From contig LR746281.1 of assembly GCA_902729315.2 (NCBI GenBank), positions 2,974,501 to 3,038,500 of the forward strand: a stretch of DNA of 64,000 nucleotides. Direction: 5' to 3'. How positions within the stretch are numbered: position 1 is the stretch's first letter; each line of letters starts with the position of its first letter. The position numbers and the translations under genes were made by a program. This document shows positions 37,001-50,700 of this stretch, piece after piece. Below the pieces are notes generated by a model that was not told where the DNA came from, did no database searches, and saw nothing but the letters and a program-made list of their open reading frames with translations. Origin of the DNA: Spirodela intermedia. Lineage: Eukaryota; Streptophyta; Magnoliopsida; Alismatales; Araceae.

Positions 37001-40000
37001 TTAGACCTTCTTGGACCCCTTAATTGTATACTAAGTCAAACTTCGATATATTCCAGCTGGAATATTCTCTCTACTCTCTCGCTGAAGGTTTCTGGGCGAA
37101 AGACCTCTTTCGCTTCAAAGACATTCTACAGGATCAGCACTACAGGATCAGACTTGAAATTGCCAGACAATAACGGGCCAAAAAACGGATGGGTGAAGAG
37201 GAAAAGAATCAATGTAGGGGAGAAAAATATTGGATGGCTGTCTCTGGCAGCAACCTCGCAACTGACAACTGCAAAACCTGATTCACAATGTAACAAGATG
37301 GAAGCTGGCTACAAACCCCAACACAAAAATGAAGGAAAAAGAAATACGAGGAGGGGAGACTTTGTTTGCAGCTTTGTATAAAATTAACTTGTTTCTAATG
37401 CTCGTCTGCCCATAGCATTTTCACTATGGGCTAATCTTCCTATATTCTATCCAATGTCGGGTAGGCCAAATCGTCAGGTGCAGTCGCAGATCAGCATTCA
37501 ACTTGCAAAAAAATGATCCAACTCATCAAAGTTTGACAGACTCTTAAGAAACCAAGAATCAAAAACTATAAATCATTGCTCCAAATACTCTCTTCATGCA
37601 CTATTAAGGCAAACTTCGAAGAGGACATTTCAATGACATAAATATAACATAACAGTCGGATTCACAAGTCATATCAATTGTTGATTGATGTGCTGCGACA
37701 GACTTCATTAAGAAGTTAGAGGCTCTATGATTCTGAGTGTCCATTGTCTAATACATCAGTTAAGAATTATTGACTTGACGAAAGAAAATCCAAGGCATCT
37801 TAAAAATAGACATCAATCTCCATAGATTCTTCTATTTTTTATTTCCCATATTGTACTGGAGAACAATTGTCAGTGGGCTGTGAACACACTCTTTGAGACT
37901 ATTGATGGTGTTGACTTGTATAGTTTTGGTTTCTGTTCCAAATTAGATGTGTCAACCCATGTTAGGGGGTTGCCGAGATTTTCTTCATACCAAGCCAAGT
38001 TATTGTCACATGTGTCAACTTTATGCAATCTGATATCTATTTTGAATTCAATCCACCAACACATGTCAGTGGGCCGTCAGCACCTCGAGTTGTCCACACC
38101 AAAGTCCACACTTAAATTTAGAAGTGAGAGCCGTGTGTACAATTAGTTTATTTTCAGCACAGCTTAACCTCTAACTTTCATCAAAGAAAACATTATCATA
38201 TTCGCTTAATTTTTAGTAGATTTTTATTTTCGAAATCTTATAGTCCTTAGTCTTAAACCTCATATATAAAATCATCACAAGTTATCAAAAAGCTTATCCT
38301 TTTATTATCAATAAAATCAGCTTCTCAGTTTCAATAACAATTAGAATGATTTTCTTCATTTTTCGTAGCTTCTCAGCTTATCAGCTTCTCAGCTTATCAG
38401 GATAACAGAAAAAAAATAATGAAGAACAGAGTGAGCCTTTGAAAATCGCAGAGTGGAGCTTTGCTGAGAGATATACCTAGGAATTTTTCTAATAGTAACA
38501 TCTCTAACAGGAACTTCATCTTCAGGTCGACAAGTAATTAAATTCTTAACCTGAAAAGGAAATACTGTTAAGTTACATAATTGTCACACCAGACTTTTAT
38601 TGAGTTCGGATGATTGAAAACTATGCATAATTTATTAAACAGGAATCTTAAATAAACAAAATAAGCACGCTAATATAGTAAAATGGAAGAAAAATCAAAT
38701 AAAGCCTAGAGCTGAAGAAATTTATTCTTTCAAGGTTTGTGGGTGTTTTAACATCAAGCATATTCCCAATGCATGTGGCAGATAACATCAGGATCATTCT
38801 ATTAAGAATGTTCTGTATCGCGTTTTGATTGTGTTAGACACCGAGTCTGAATTCAGCAAAGAGAAATATATATATATAACTATATAATGACTAAAGTCGT
38901 AATCATTCTGGAAAGCATTAAACACCTCTGCTTAACTGAGGCACATGTTACTTATAAACATCAAGTTTTAATGATTATAAAACTTTTATTTTTTCACTCT
39001 TACAAGGATGACATTGCAAAGCATGAACATATCGAAAAACTAACTGGATCCTACATCTTGTTCTACAAGAAAGATTCCAATTTTACCAGTCCTCTTCATT
39101 ACATAAACAATGCAACAAGATTGATAATCAACGGCAAATTAGAAAATAGCTGTTTTCAATTCCTACCCAGTGGAGTCCTTTTCTCAACTGGGTTGCACTT
39201 CCACTAGGACGTTTATCAGCCTATTTAAGTATGCCCCAAACAGAAAACGAAAGATTATTCTTAGGCAGTTGGCAGTACAGATCCATTCACATCCTTTACG
39301 TTAGGAAGCCTATGAAACGCCAACCTGTCAGTAAATGCGCTGGAACATATTGAAAGGTTCGTCATATTAACTTACGACAGTTTACTTCTTATGAAGGCCT
39401 TCAAGAAATTAACAATTAATTTTCGAAATATGTGCAGGATAACTAAAACATTCATGGAATCTATTAGAGGTTATTGAATTATGCCAAAAAATAGCATAAA
39501 TGCCACAGACAAGCAAAATATTTGGGAGACAAGTTACTTTGCCACAGAATGTGACGTAATCACTGGACTGTCGCTACCACCTCATTGACACATTATGTCT
39601 TTCATTAATATATATGATTTGGATGCTTGATAAATTCTGAAATATATATGAAATTTACCAAATGGCCACGCTAAATATATCAAGATTTTCCTGAAATTTG
39701 GAGGGTAGGAAGGTTGTATTTTGGGAGGTATAAGAATTCTCTCAACACTGATGTTGTTCAGCTTAGCTTTGGATAGTGTCAATCTTAAGATGCCAAATCT
39801 ACCAGAAACAAGTTGAAGCCGCTTGACACCTTTTCGAATGTAGCTAGTGGAGATACAAGAGGTTTGCATCTGACAAAGTAAAGGGAAATTTGGAAAAATG
39901 GGAGTTAATTTAACCAAAAAAATACTTTTAATAGAGCCTTTATTTTCAAATGGTTGTGGAGACGAGGCGGATGACTCTGTGCTCAAAATAGCTGATTTGA

Positions 40001-43000
40001 AACATTGTTGATCTCTGAATGAATGGGAGTTTCTTCCTAAAGAATATAAAATTCGTTCATCCGTAATTCAATAACACATCTAATAGTGAATCATACAGCT
40101 CAATGAATTTAAACTCAATTATTTGATTTACACTTTGCACATCATCGTTATTTATTGTTATTTTAATAATTAATCGTCTCAATAAAATCAATGTGGCCTT
40201 TCCGTTATACTCCAACATCAGTAACAGGCAATTAAACAGGGATGGATTCCCAAGAGACCAAACTAGTTGTAAACACTTTTCTACGAAAATATATTATTGA
40301 TAAGGCAACTATTACAGCTAAACCATTGTTGGAATTGCATTCTTCTCATCAATATTTTCCATCAGTTTTAATTTCCTGAATGTTGGACCTATAAGCTATG
40401 TTCTTGTGGTCGAAGTTTGGATTGCTAAACTGAAAGGAAATTTGGCTGAAACCATGACTAATCATTATCCTAATAACAATACGACAGTATATGTGCTCAC
40501 CAAAATAAGGCCAATAATATTTGTGGGCCCTCCAGAGTAAATAGGCACACGACTATGCCCCTTCATCATTATTAAACCCATTGTGTTCCTAAGAGAGGGT
40601 AAACAATGAACAATCAGAACAGCCCAAAAACTTAATGAAAATAGTTCCAGAAGAAATAAACAACATACATGTCCAGCTTAGAGTTTATGTCCAGGGAAAA
40701 TGTTTCTAATATTGGTGTCATGGCATCTTTAGCGGTCTTTTGTGTCAATTCCAAAGCTCCGGTGATAATAGTAGTTTCGTCGTGAGTCAACTCTCCACCT
40801 TTCCCTGCCTAACATACAATAGAGAAAAATTAAAATGACGAAATAATTGGATGATTCCTAAAGTAAAGTATGATTATTAATCTAGAAAACACTTTTTGAA
40901 ACCAAATTATGACGTGTAAGAAATTGTCCATGATATGATTTATAAGAAGACAAAATCAACGAATCTTGCATAAAACCTGATCAAATAGTAGGAACCAATT
41001 GTATAAAGGAATATAATAAAAAAATGCTTTACCACATTAACAAGCCTCCCTATGGTCTGTTTACTACATTTTAAGGTGTACTGAAGTGAAACGGAAAGAA
41101 GAAAGAAACATACATGAGCTCCAATAAATATCTGAAGTATAATCCTAAGGATTGGGATATCATATTCATATCCAGTATCTTTCTTCCACAAATCTCTCAA
41201 AGGGTAACATAATCAGCTAGAATACTGCATCTCATGGAGAGAATAAACTGGATATAGATGGTGCCTGTTTGGGCAATCCAGGAAAGGCAGAAGGTGGAAA
41301 AATTAGAAAATACATAGTTGGTTTTCTTGCTCTCATTTCAAAAATTTCCAGTATCTCACTGGGGATTGGGTGTTCTCATCACAATCAACTTCATCGAGTC
41401 TGAACCAAAGATCCTGTTGATGTGATAAGTAAAAAAGAGTCATAAATTTTCCTAGGAGAATCTGTGATGTCCCATTACTCCACAAATATGGAATGCCACC
41501 ATTAAGAACCTACAGGTTTGAATTTGTTGGTAATCATATACTCTTCAAACATAATAGCGAGATCATAAACCGTCCCTTGAATGGGAGCTGTACACAGACT
41601 AAAGCTCTGTGTTCTATATTTAACCGGTGGCAATTTACTAACTCGACGGTAAAATAGCTCCCACGATACCTTCTCACATAAGAATATTACTTGGAACTAG
41701 ATGAAAATGCTATAATTATTACATTAATTATACTGTTACATCATGACTATTCACTACTAAAATACGAATAGTAGTAATTAAGGTACAATTTACCCTAACG
41801 AATAAGTTTTAGATTGATGTATTGAGCCCGGATACTTAGTAGCCTGGTTATGAACACCAAGTTCCTTCAATAATTGACCCATTGGAGATCTCATCAGAAT
41901 GTCCAAAGTTGTTCAGATTACACTGTTTTAACTGCAATCGAAGAGTTACCAAAAAACGAGAGACAAATGTGAGAGACTGACCTCATTTCCATGCATGTCA
42001 ACTAACGTCTTCAGCTCAGCCCTTCTTAGCAGTGCAAAATGCCCCTTTCCAAGAAGCGAGTCCAAGATCTTCCCAAGAGATATATAAAAAAAAATCTTAG
42101 TAGTTTCAAGATGAATTGAATAAGAATCAAAATTAGGAGGGCATGAAGTTTTTGAAATCGATTAAAGGGAAAACAACTAACTGAATGAATGTAGGAGAAA
42201 TCATTAGGAAACAAGCGATTGAGAGAGTATGAAAATTCTCAAGGAACTGACAAAGAAAAACTAATGAAAAATGCTGGACATATTAATGGGAATCCACAAG
42301 GTTGTCATAATCCTGATTTTTACACCATCTTATTATCAGTAATCTATATAATGTGCTCACTAGACTCTTTGGAAAAAACATTTGATCTAGCTTGGTTTTA
42401 TAAATATGAAGATTCGGATGTGAGAAATGATGGTAAAAATGAACCTTTCTGCTCCTGTTTGCACTGCACCAAGGTCAAGCAATGTAAACTTTAAGAATTC
42501 GTCTCGAAATATAATTAGAAGAAGAAACATCTTTCAAGCCCAAGAGTAACATGCAGCTACTAGTCTAGAATGAGACACGACTTCCCTGGGGCTGATGGTC
42601 GAGTCAATCATAGGATTCAACCAAGGTCAGCACACAACACAATAAAGACCTTGAAGATTTAATAAAATCCATACCGACCTAAATGAAATAATCGTGAATA
42701 AGTGCAAGTGGTCTATACGACAAGGAGTGGTCATCACACAGCTGTTAGAGTAAAATGCCAAGAACATTACCTTTTTGAGAACAGAAGAAGAGACATGATA
42801 GGATTACGGAAACTGAATCACCTTACTAATTGGGTACGCTATGGGAAAGAACACCAGTAGAAGGATCCGAACTACTCCAGACAACTTGGCTCCAACGCTC
42901 AGTCCATAGCGTGAACATACAGCTTGAGGGATGATCTGGAAATGAATACAGAAGTCAGGAAACAAAAGAATTGACGCTTCTCTCTCAATTTTACGTTGGA

Positions 43001-43586
43001 TCCAATCTAATAAACAACCCTCCGAAGTGAAGAGGAAAGACGGGGAAGGAGGGACCTTCCGGGGGTCTTACCTCTCCAAATGTGAGAATAAGCGTCACAG
43101 ATATCAGGATGGCCCCCCACGCCGGAACCAACGTATCAAGAAATATGGGCAGTGCCTACGAGTGAAGATTTGAAAGAAGGAAAGAAAAAATTCAATTCCA
43201 CACACATCAAAAGAATGAGAACAAATATGGAACATAGGATGCAGGCAGACCTCCATCGCAAGGGCGTTGCCGATGAGCAGGGTACAGAGCAGTAAGTGCT
43301 GGTTTCTTACCACGGGAAGGATCTTAGCTGTGAAGAGTTTAGCTAGAATGACTCACGATATTCAATGAAGGAATCGAGCTAAAACCAGGGAGCAATGGAA
43401 CAGACCGGCGTTCGCACGGTCCCGAGGGCGCCCCGCCTTGACGAGGACTTCGAGATCGACGAGGCTGAGGGACATGAGGCCCAGAGTGAGCCCCGACATG
43501 AGGCCGGCAAACATCACCAGCGCCACGCAAATCATCAGATACACCCAAAACATTGGCTGACAACACGGGTGCTCGCTACCCGCCAT
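34041..43586 (-). CDS. DUF21/CBS-domain membrane protein (CNNM/CorC-like), 13 exons
   Basis: Exons (minus): 43586-43406, 43327-43251, 43155-43072, 42935-42822, 42068-41982, 40808-40669, 40588-40501, 38550-38477, 36321-36155, 36007-35817, 35155-35109, 35029-34831 and 34085-34041. All have GT..AG ends and compatible phases, giving 497 residues. Residues 1-180 are a DUF21/CNNM transmembrane domain: four hydrophobic segments (in [50 protein letters not shown] and [16 protein letters not shown]), with the conserved GLTLGLMSL motif and the acidic GE..PQA. Then come [11 protein letters not shown] and a CBS pair (about 205-400) with AMTP, GHSRVP, GLILVKNL and [16 protein letters not shown], closing with [10 protein letters not shown]. 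The tail is Ser/Pro-rich. Relatives move or sense Mg2+ at the vacuole, plasma or chloroplast membrane; substrate here is inferred. Exon 12 can read through its donor to [10 protein letters not shown]-stop, an alternative C-terminus. Confidence 0.94.
36322..38476. other. Intron of the CNNM-like gene with possible transposon debris
   Basis: This 2.2-kb intron lies between exons 9 and 8 in plus order. About 36960-37160 starts with TTGTTGGAGTTGG and reads like retrotransposon LTR DNA, and 36992-37381 is an open plus frame of 129 codons without family resemblance. A 16-bp direct doubling of AGCTTCTCAGCTTATC lies at about 38366-38400. None of this could be tied to a named element. Confidence 0.35.
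38551..40500. other. Intron of the CNNM-like gene, no other gene identified
   Basis: This 1.95-kb AT-rich intron contains a minus-strand open frame of 134 codons (39986-39582) that I do not recognise. It lacks splice-compatible links to the neighbouring exons, whose phases already match each other without it. Confidence 0.45.
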
Positions 43587-43818
43587 CTCTTTCCCTCTCC
43601 TCTGTCAACTCTGCCCGTTCCAACAGCCAGAACGCGCTGCAATTCCGCGCAGTACGATCCCCTTCTCGCGTCCTCTCGCTCTTCCTCCGGCACCTCAGGA
43701 GGCTTAGAGAAGCTCCCAACGGGTAGCTATGTCGGAGAAAGATGGCAGAACAGAGGAGAGTCACCTCGCTGGACCTCGGAGGTGCAGAAGGAGAATAAAG
43801 CAAACCAGAATTAGCATA

Positions 43819-43854
<36 letters not shown>

Positions 43855-44773
43855 CGGCCACCGTCAAAAGAACGGTGTACCGACCCAACTTGTACGCATA
43901 AACCCTGTACTAACAGAATTTGGTTCCTGCACTTATTAAGCTCATTTCTGTTAGATGCCCAGAAGCATTATATTGTAATCAAGAGGCTTCTGTTAAAAAA
44001 ATATGGAGACATATATCGAAAATAACATTTGATTCGATGCTGAATTTATATAAATATATTACCTTTGAAAGATATAAGAAACGTTGAAAAAATAATCTAT
44101 AGGGGAGAATAGAATAGGGGATAAAAGTAAAACTTAATAAAATTTATACTATTATGCTTCTTAACGCAATATGAACCAAATATCTGGTAAACTTCTCGGA
44201 TCACCACATCAGAGGGTTATATCTAAAAATAATTATATTGCATGTCCACCATCGAGAATGCCTGTTTTCTTATATGTACTACTTTTTGGATAAAAAGCCA
44301 ATTTCTCTAAAAGTACTGGAGTCCTTTGGAAATCAGTTAAAAATACAGCGCCGCCGCTCACGCGAGAGTGGCGCGCCGTTAGTCGGCCATAGCAAGTGCC
44401 GCCAAGTGTCTTGCGAAGGGAATATTCGCTAGGACGGCGCCACGGTTCGTCCGAAACGAGCATAATAACAAAAGAGGATGGCATTGTGGCGCGGGAAACC
44501 ACTGGATTCTTCGCCCCTAGATCGAATCCAACACGTGGCATTTTTCTTCGATTTTTAATTTTAGAGGAAAATAAGAATCGGCGGTCTTAATCTTTCTTCG
44601 GACTCGGTGACTCAGTCTGGGTCGGAAATCGGCAGGGTCTCCGATCCGAGTCTGTGGAACGCCGATTTGGGCAGCTGTTTGTTTGTTGAACGCTTGAAAC
44701 CCGCTTCCCGCCTAAACAGAGGGAGGGCGCCGGAGTTGTTAGATCGCCAGCGAGCTCGGCGGCGCCGGTGGGG
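43587..44773. promoter_or_regulatory. Shared intergenic region of the divergent CNNM-like/PrimPol pair
   Basis: The start codons of the two genes are 1187 bases apart on opposite strands, so this segment must hold both leaders and promoters. The end near each gene is GC-rich (43587-43800 and 44340-44770) and the middle (43870-44330) is AT-rich. A CT run lies at 43822-43852 in what is probably the CNNM-like leader or promoter. I see no convincing TATA box for PrimPol, as expected for a housekeeping repair gene. Confidence 0.55.
43822..43852. repeat. (CT)n microsatellite upstream of the CNNM-like gene
   Basis: An uninterrupted CT run on the plus strand (GA on the coding strand), about 240 bases before the start codon. 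Confidence 0.95.
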
Positions 44774-47700
44774 ATGTCGGCGTCGGATCCCAAGGACGAT
44801 GTCGATCGGCTCTTCGACTGCTTCAAGTGCGGCATCGCCACTCCCCGTGAGTTCTCGTCCCTTCTTCACCCTTCCACGCCCCCCAGAAACCCCAGAAACC
44901 CTCTTCGACCTTATCACGCTCCAGTCTCCTCTCTCTTTCCGGCCTGCCTGAGAGCGCGCATTTTACTCGGCGCTGGTTTTTTTTTTTATATATATATACT
45001 GGGAGATATCATCCTTTATGCTGATGGAGCTCGGTGGCAGAATCCGCGCTGCTGGAGAAGAAAAGAGGTGGAGAGGCGCAGAGGAGGCGGGGTGACATGA
45101 GAGCAGAGAGCTCTGGGCTCTCCCACTTTGGAGCACGGGGTTCGTTGAAGGAATCACAACCCCCGTCCAGAGAGAAGGTCAGGAATTCCTCCAACTTTAA
45201 ACGATGTTTCTAGTTGACATCTTAGAATGGCCCTGGACATTTTTATGCTATATTCGGTATGTGTCTATAGATTAATGCAGGTGTTCTCAGGCTCGTTGAT
45301 CCTTTATTTGAGCAAGCGTATTCCTCACATAGAGCACTTGCTTGGTTGCATCAAGAATCTGGAGAGTCTATTACTTTCGGTTGAAGAGTTTGAATGCAAT
45401 TTATTATAGTTATAAATAAAATGGTTGTTTTAGGTCAGACTCTAACTCTATCGCTTGTAGTATTTGTATTTTGTATTCAAACTATGATAATTTCTGATCG
45501 CTGCTGAGGACACCTTGTTGATGTTATATTGCCTGCATCTCCTCCAAAGCTGGTTAACAATTATCGTATCTCTTCTGAAGATGTGCACATAAGATGCAGG
45601 TGGGCCAATGACTATTCTTCATTCCCATATATGTTGCAAAAGTCTGGAGATTGTGTAGAAAGGGATCAATTGGGTCACATATGAGCAATTTCCCATGTGG
45701 AAATCTCACCTCAGAATTTTATTTCGAGTGGCAGAAAGGAAGTACCCTATATTTGATGCCATCCAATGTCTGGTACAACCATCTGGTATGATAGTAGGTC
45801 AGTCAGACTGTAAAGTTCTTCCTCTTACCCATTTCGATCTTTCTATGTTTTCCATTGACATTTATCTTTCTACAAAATTGGTTTAGAACTTCAAGTTACC
45901 CAGTTTCTTCATCTGACAGATTCCATAGTCTCTTCTCTCATGTCAGTGTAGTCAGAAATAGTTGCTAGTCTAGCACTTGAATTTCCACTTTCCGACAAAG
46001 CTCTCCCCGGGATGATTTTCCATGCCACCTATACTCTCAAAATATATTTTCTTGGTTATTCCATGGATAAATCTCACTACTAATCATCACCAGATCCCTC
46101 TGCTGTCAGGAGTCCTTGATTGCATGTCCCATGTGTGCTCCTATAACACTTTTGGATTATTAAATGTAGCTTGATTTTCTTGTCATGGTTTTATACATCA
46201 ATGTCTCCACTGGAATACTTGGGCATTCTGGTGCTTGGATAGATTAATTTTCCATTCTAAGCTGTAGTTAATTTTCCCCAATTTCAGTTGTGTCCATCAA
46301 GTTCTATGGCATGTAAATTGAATGGTGTCAAGCACATATCTCCAGTTGTATTTTATGGCTCTCCACATGGTGTACCAGCGAAAAAGCCTGCACGTTTATT
46401 ACGGCTGTTACGTGAAATCCATGTTGATCTCAAGGAACAAGAGGAGTTTAATTTGAGGTACTGTGAGCAAGATGCAGACATGGTCTCTACTATCTTCTTT
46501 ACCTTATCATATTTGGATTCTTGCCTTTCTTTCTTGAGCATGTATCATTTTAAATTGGCATGTCTTATTTTAAGATGTTATATTAGATGCTAATTGTCTT
46601 CATTCATCTAGGGAGGAGGTGTGGGCTACATTTCCTAGACAAGAAGAGGCTGTTAGATTTGCCAAAACACATGAACGAGTTCATCTTTTCAGCTATCAAG
46701 ATCACTTAAATGGGCAAAGACGGTTCCTTGTGTGCACTTATGAAGAGTTTTGGCGAAGGTTGCCTAAATTGTACTTTGTGTAGATCTTGACCTTTCCCCA
46801 CTTCCATCATACTCTTGCCTGATGATTTGACAAATACCTGCTGTAATTGACACAATTTTTCGCTGTCTTCTGACTGATCTCATTTCAGGTATGAAAGGAT
46901 GGACTCAAAAGTTCGGCATCATTATGAAGTCATTCAAGAGGTAACGGTTTACTATAAAATTCTAAGAATATAACCAATTTAATATTATGATAAATTAGAT
47001 GTTTGCTCAGCTATCATGATGATGTTTTGTTTGTAGCCATTACTTTTTTTCTTTTTTTCTACAAATCTTTACTATATGTTTTATGATAAATATTGTAGAT
47101 TAGGCAAAGAAGAGGATGATTCTTACGTGGCTGGTAATATCGAATCTTAGATCAGGCTCCCTGCTTTATCCTAATACATGATTACCATTTTATCATTAGT
47201 CCTATTCAGGGAGTGTGTGAGGTATCAAGGAGATGTTGGCTGATTAGACATCATTAGGATCTGGGATAGAAGGGGCTGTTGGGTGTTAGTAGTCACAATT
47301 AACTCCTTGATGTGTCAATGAATCTGTGTTTATCCTTCTAAGTCCGTAAAAATTGTGTCATCCTCTATTTTTAGTCCCTCTATTAGTATTGACCAAGATT
47401 TTTGCTTTAAACACAATGACAAATGACTTACTGAATGTTATTATTTCATGATGATCTGTAAAAAAATACATGCAATCCATTGATTTGGCAACCGTTTCAT
47501 TTATACATGTCATCATACTAAGTCACATCATGTTTTTGTTCATACCAACATGTTTCCAGTTGCATTTCATCAAAAAGCACAGGGACTTCAGTCCTCATCT
47601 TAAAGGACATAGTGTGGCCATCGAGATGTCAAGATGAAGGGTTGATCATTGTTATAGGAAACCTTGTGATGTTTAGATGGACAAGATGAGAGAGAACCAA

Positions 47701-50700
47701 GAGAAAAGGGGGCAACATGAATGTGTTGTAATGCTTTGCTCCCAGGGAATTTCAGAGCCTCTTTATATAAGCTTTACAAAATGCTACGAACAAATTTTAG
47801 AGCCTCTTGAAAGGTCATCTCCAAATTAGGAACTGGTTTCGGATTTATCAACCTTTTACAGTAAGTTTCTACAATCTAGTCAGGGTTTCATTAGAAACTG
47901 ATTTTTTCTAATAATTCTTGTATTGCTTGTCTTTCTTAATTTGAACTTTTTATACAAGATAGAATTACACTTTAAAAACATAAGTTCATGCAATCAGAAT
48001 AGTATTGTTGCATAATTTTCCTTCTCTGATTGTTCTCATTAATATCAATTTCAAGATCGTACTTTCTACAATCAGTATCTCGATGACATACTCTCTTCCA
48101 TAGATTCCACATGCTTGCTGCACTGCTATGGCCCTCAGATTCGTTCAAATGTGTGGTTCTACAGTGCTCTCAATCCAACTCATTCATTATCTTTGTGTTA
48201 TTTTTTTTCATAATTCTAAGTTCTATCTCATGATTTTCTTTAGGTTTAGCTTCATTCCCATCAATTTGTTCCTATTGTAAAACATCTTAGGAATAGTCCT
48301 ACAAGAGATAGTTTTTCAATTGAAACAAGTGGGGTTAATATTGGTTTTTGCTTGAGTCTCTATGAATGTCTATAGAGGAGGATAGTGGATAGGATAGAAG
48401 TGTGGGTCTTGCCTTCCTTGGACAAGATGCTCCTTGAGCTCAAGGTTCACTATACTTGGTCCTGTATGGATCCTCATAGTCAGGTAGCGTAAATATTAGA
48501 TGTGTTGAAACATTGTTATGATACAATTTTTCCCTTTTCACTAAAGTAGTTATACGTTTCATGCATGAAAACATCTGAAATATCATTTATAACTGTAGGA
48601 ATTGAAAAGTCAACCATAATGATCATAGTCTAGGGTTTATATCTTAACCCTAGAGGCCATGAAATGGGCCACAATAAGTTTGGCCATTAGGGTGAGCCGC
48701 AACATAAAGGGTCCATTTTAACAGCCCCCCCTCAAGCTAGAGCATAGATATCATATGCACCAAGTTTGATACAAATGACTATCACCCAAGGAGCATAAAT
48801 GGCAGTCAACTTCGATGTGTTTTGTGTACTCGTAGAAGATAGGGCTAGATGCAATGTGAATGGCAACTTGATTGTTGCATCGAAGTTTCATAGGGCAAAG
48901 GGGAAGAAGCTTGAGTTCTTCTAGAAAATGTCAAATCCAAATGAGCTCACATGTGATGTGTTATAGCCCTATACTTAGACTCTACACTAGATCATGAGAC
49001 CACTAATTGTTTCTTACTCTTCCAAAAAATAAGATTGCCACCAAGTAAAATACAATAACTAGTCATAGATCTATCTATACTACTTCTAGCCCAATCAGCA
49101 TTAGAAAAAACTTGAATGTTAAGACGACCATGATTCTTATGTAATAACCTTTTGCTTGAATTTTTCTTCAGATATTGCAAAATTCGTGTAATAATTACAA
49201 GGTGCCCACTATGAGGTTGATCCATTAATTGACTTATGACACTTGTAGCAAATGAGATGTCTGACCGAGTGATAGTCAAGTAGAGGAGTTTGCCAACTAA
49301 GTGTTGATATCATCTTGGATCATCTATAATTATCTTCCTACATGAGACAACTTTAAGTGGGGATTTATAGGAGTAGTAGTTGGTTTCACTTTAGTCATTT
49401 CTGTCTCTACAAATAGATCATGAGTATACTTTTGCTAATTGGTAACAATCATTTCCTTAGATTGAGTAGCCTCTATACCAAGGAAGAACTTGAGATTGTC
49501 TAGATCCTTAGTGACAAATTGACTTTGCAAAAAGGTTTTGAGGTGAGATATATCAAAATAATTACCCCTAGTGATAACAATGTCATTGACGTAGAAAACT
49601 AATAAGATACACCCAACTAAAGAGTTTTGATAAAAGACAGTGATCAACACTGCATCTTTGAAGACTAAACTCATTCAAAGTGTTGTTGAATTGACTAAAC
49701 TATGCTCGAGGAGATTACTTCAAATCATAAAGGGACTTTCATAATCAGTAAACCATATTAGAGCCTCTATATGTACTAAATCTTGGAGGTTGTGCCATAT
49801 ATATCTCTACTTATATAGTGTCATGAAGAAATACATTCTTTATATCAAGTTGATAGAGAGGCCAAAAGAAGTGAGCTGCCAAGGTAAACACAATATGAAT
49901 GAAAGTAATCTTAGCAATAGGCTAAATAATCTTCACCATATACTTGAGTGAAGCCCTTTGCCACTAATTGAGCTTTCAAGCAATCAATTATACCATCAGG
50001 TTCAACTTGAATTGTAAAGACTGATTTGCAACCAACAACAGACTTTCTTGGGAGACTCACACTCTAATACTTTTAAATTAGACAAATTAGGTACTATTAA
50101 TTTAAGTTTTTCTAGAGATAGATGACTTAGTCAACTATGGACTTGAAGTGGTGAAGTGATAATACACATGGCAGAAGAAGCTTTTCTCAAGTAGTATAGC
50201 CTTCTATCTTCATATCCTTCTCCAATCATCCTCCATGTCTTTAGGTCCTGAATGAAACATAGATTAGAAAAAAAAGTTATTGCAGCTTGTAGGGATTGAG
50301 TGAGTTTACTAATAGAAATAAGGTTAAAAGAGAATTTAGGTATGTGCAAAACTGATATAAGAAGAAGGTTGGGGTTAGGATATAAAGACCCTATACTTGT
50401 GATAGGTGTAGTAGAGCCATCTGCTAAGGTGACAATAGACAGACCATGTTGACTAGAAAAGGATATAAATTTTTTGGATATATTTGTAATATGATTAGTT
50501 GCACTTGAGTCAAGAACCCAATGGGGCAATTCACTTTAAGAGGATGTGGATGTGCAAGAGAAGCATGTTGTAGATGTCTTAGGTGTGTCTAAAGTAGTAA
50601 TTAATATTGATGTTGGTTGGGCAGTTCAAAACTAGAGCAAGTGAGCATACTCCTCACTAGAGAGTGAGATGTAATGTGTGCCTCGAGGTCCTTCCTCTTC

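Noticed and set aside
36960-37380. LTR-like sequence in the CNNM-like intron
   Set aside because: It has retrotransposon-like wording at its start, but I found no partner repeat, primer site or target duplication, so no element is claimed.
39582-39986. A 134-codon minus-strand frame inside a CNNM-like intron
   Set aside because: It has no recognisable domain, and the flanking exons join in phase without it. It was kept only as a note.
46285-46330. Direct splicing of PrimPol exon 1 to the exon at 46288
   Set aside because: The phases clash and would give a stop after eight codons. The exon at 45041-45177 restores phase and adds family-typical residues.
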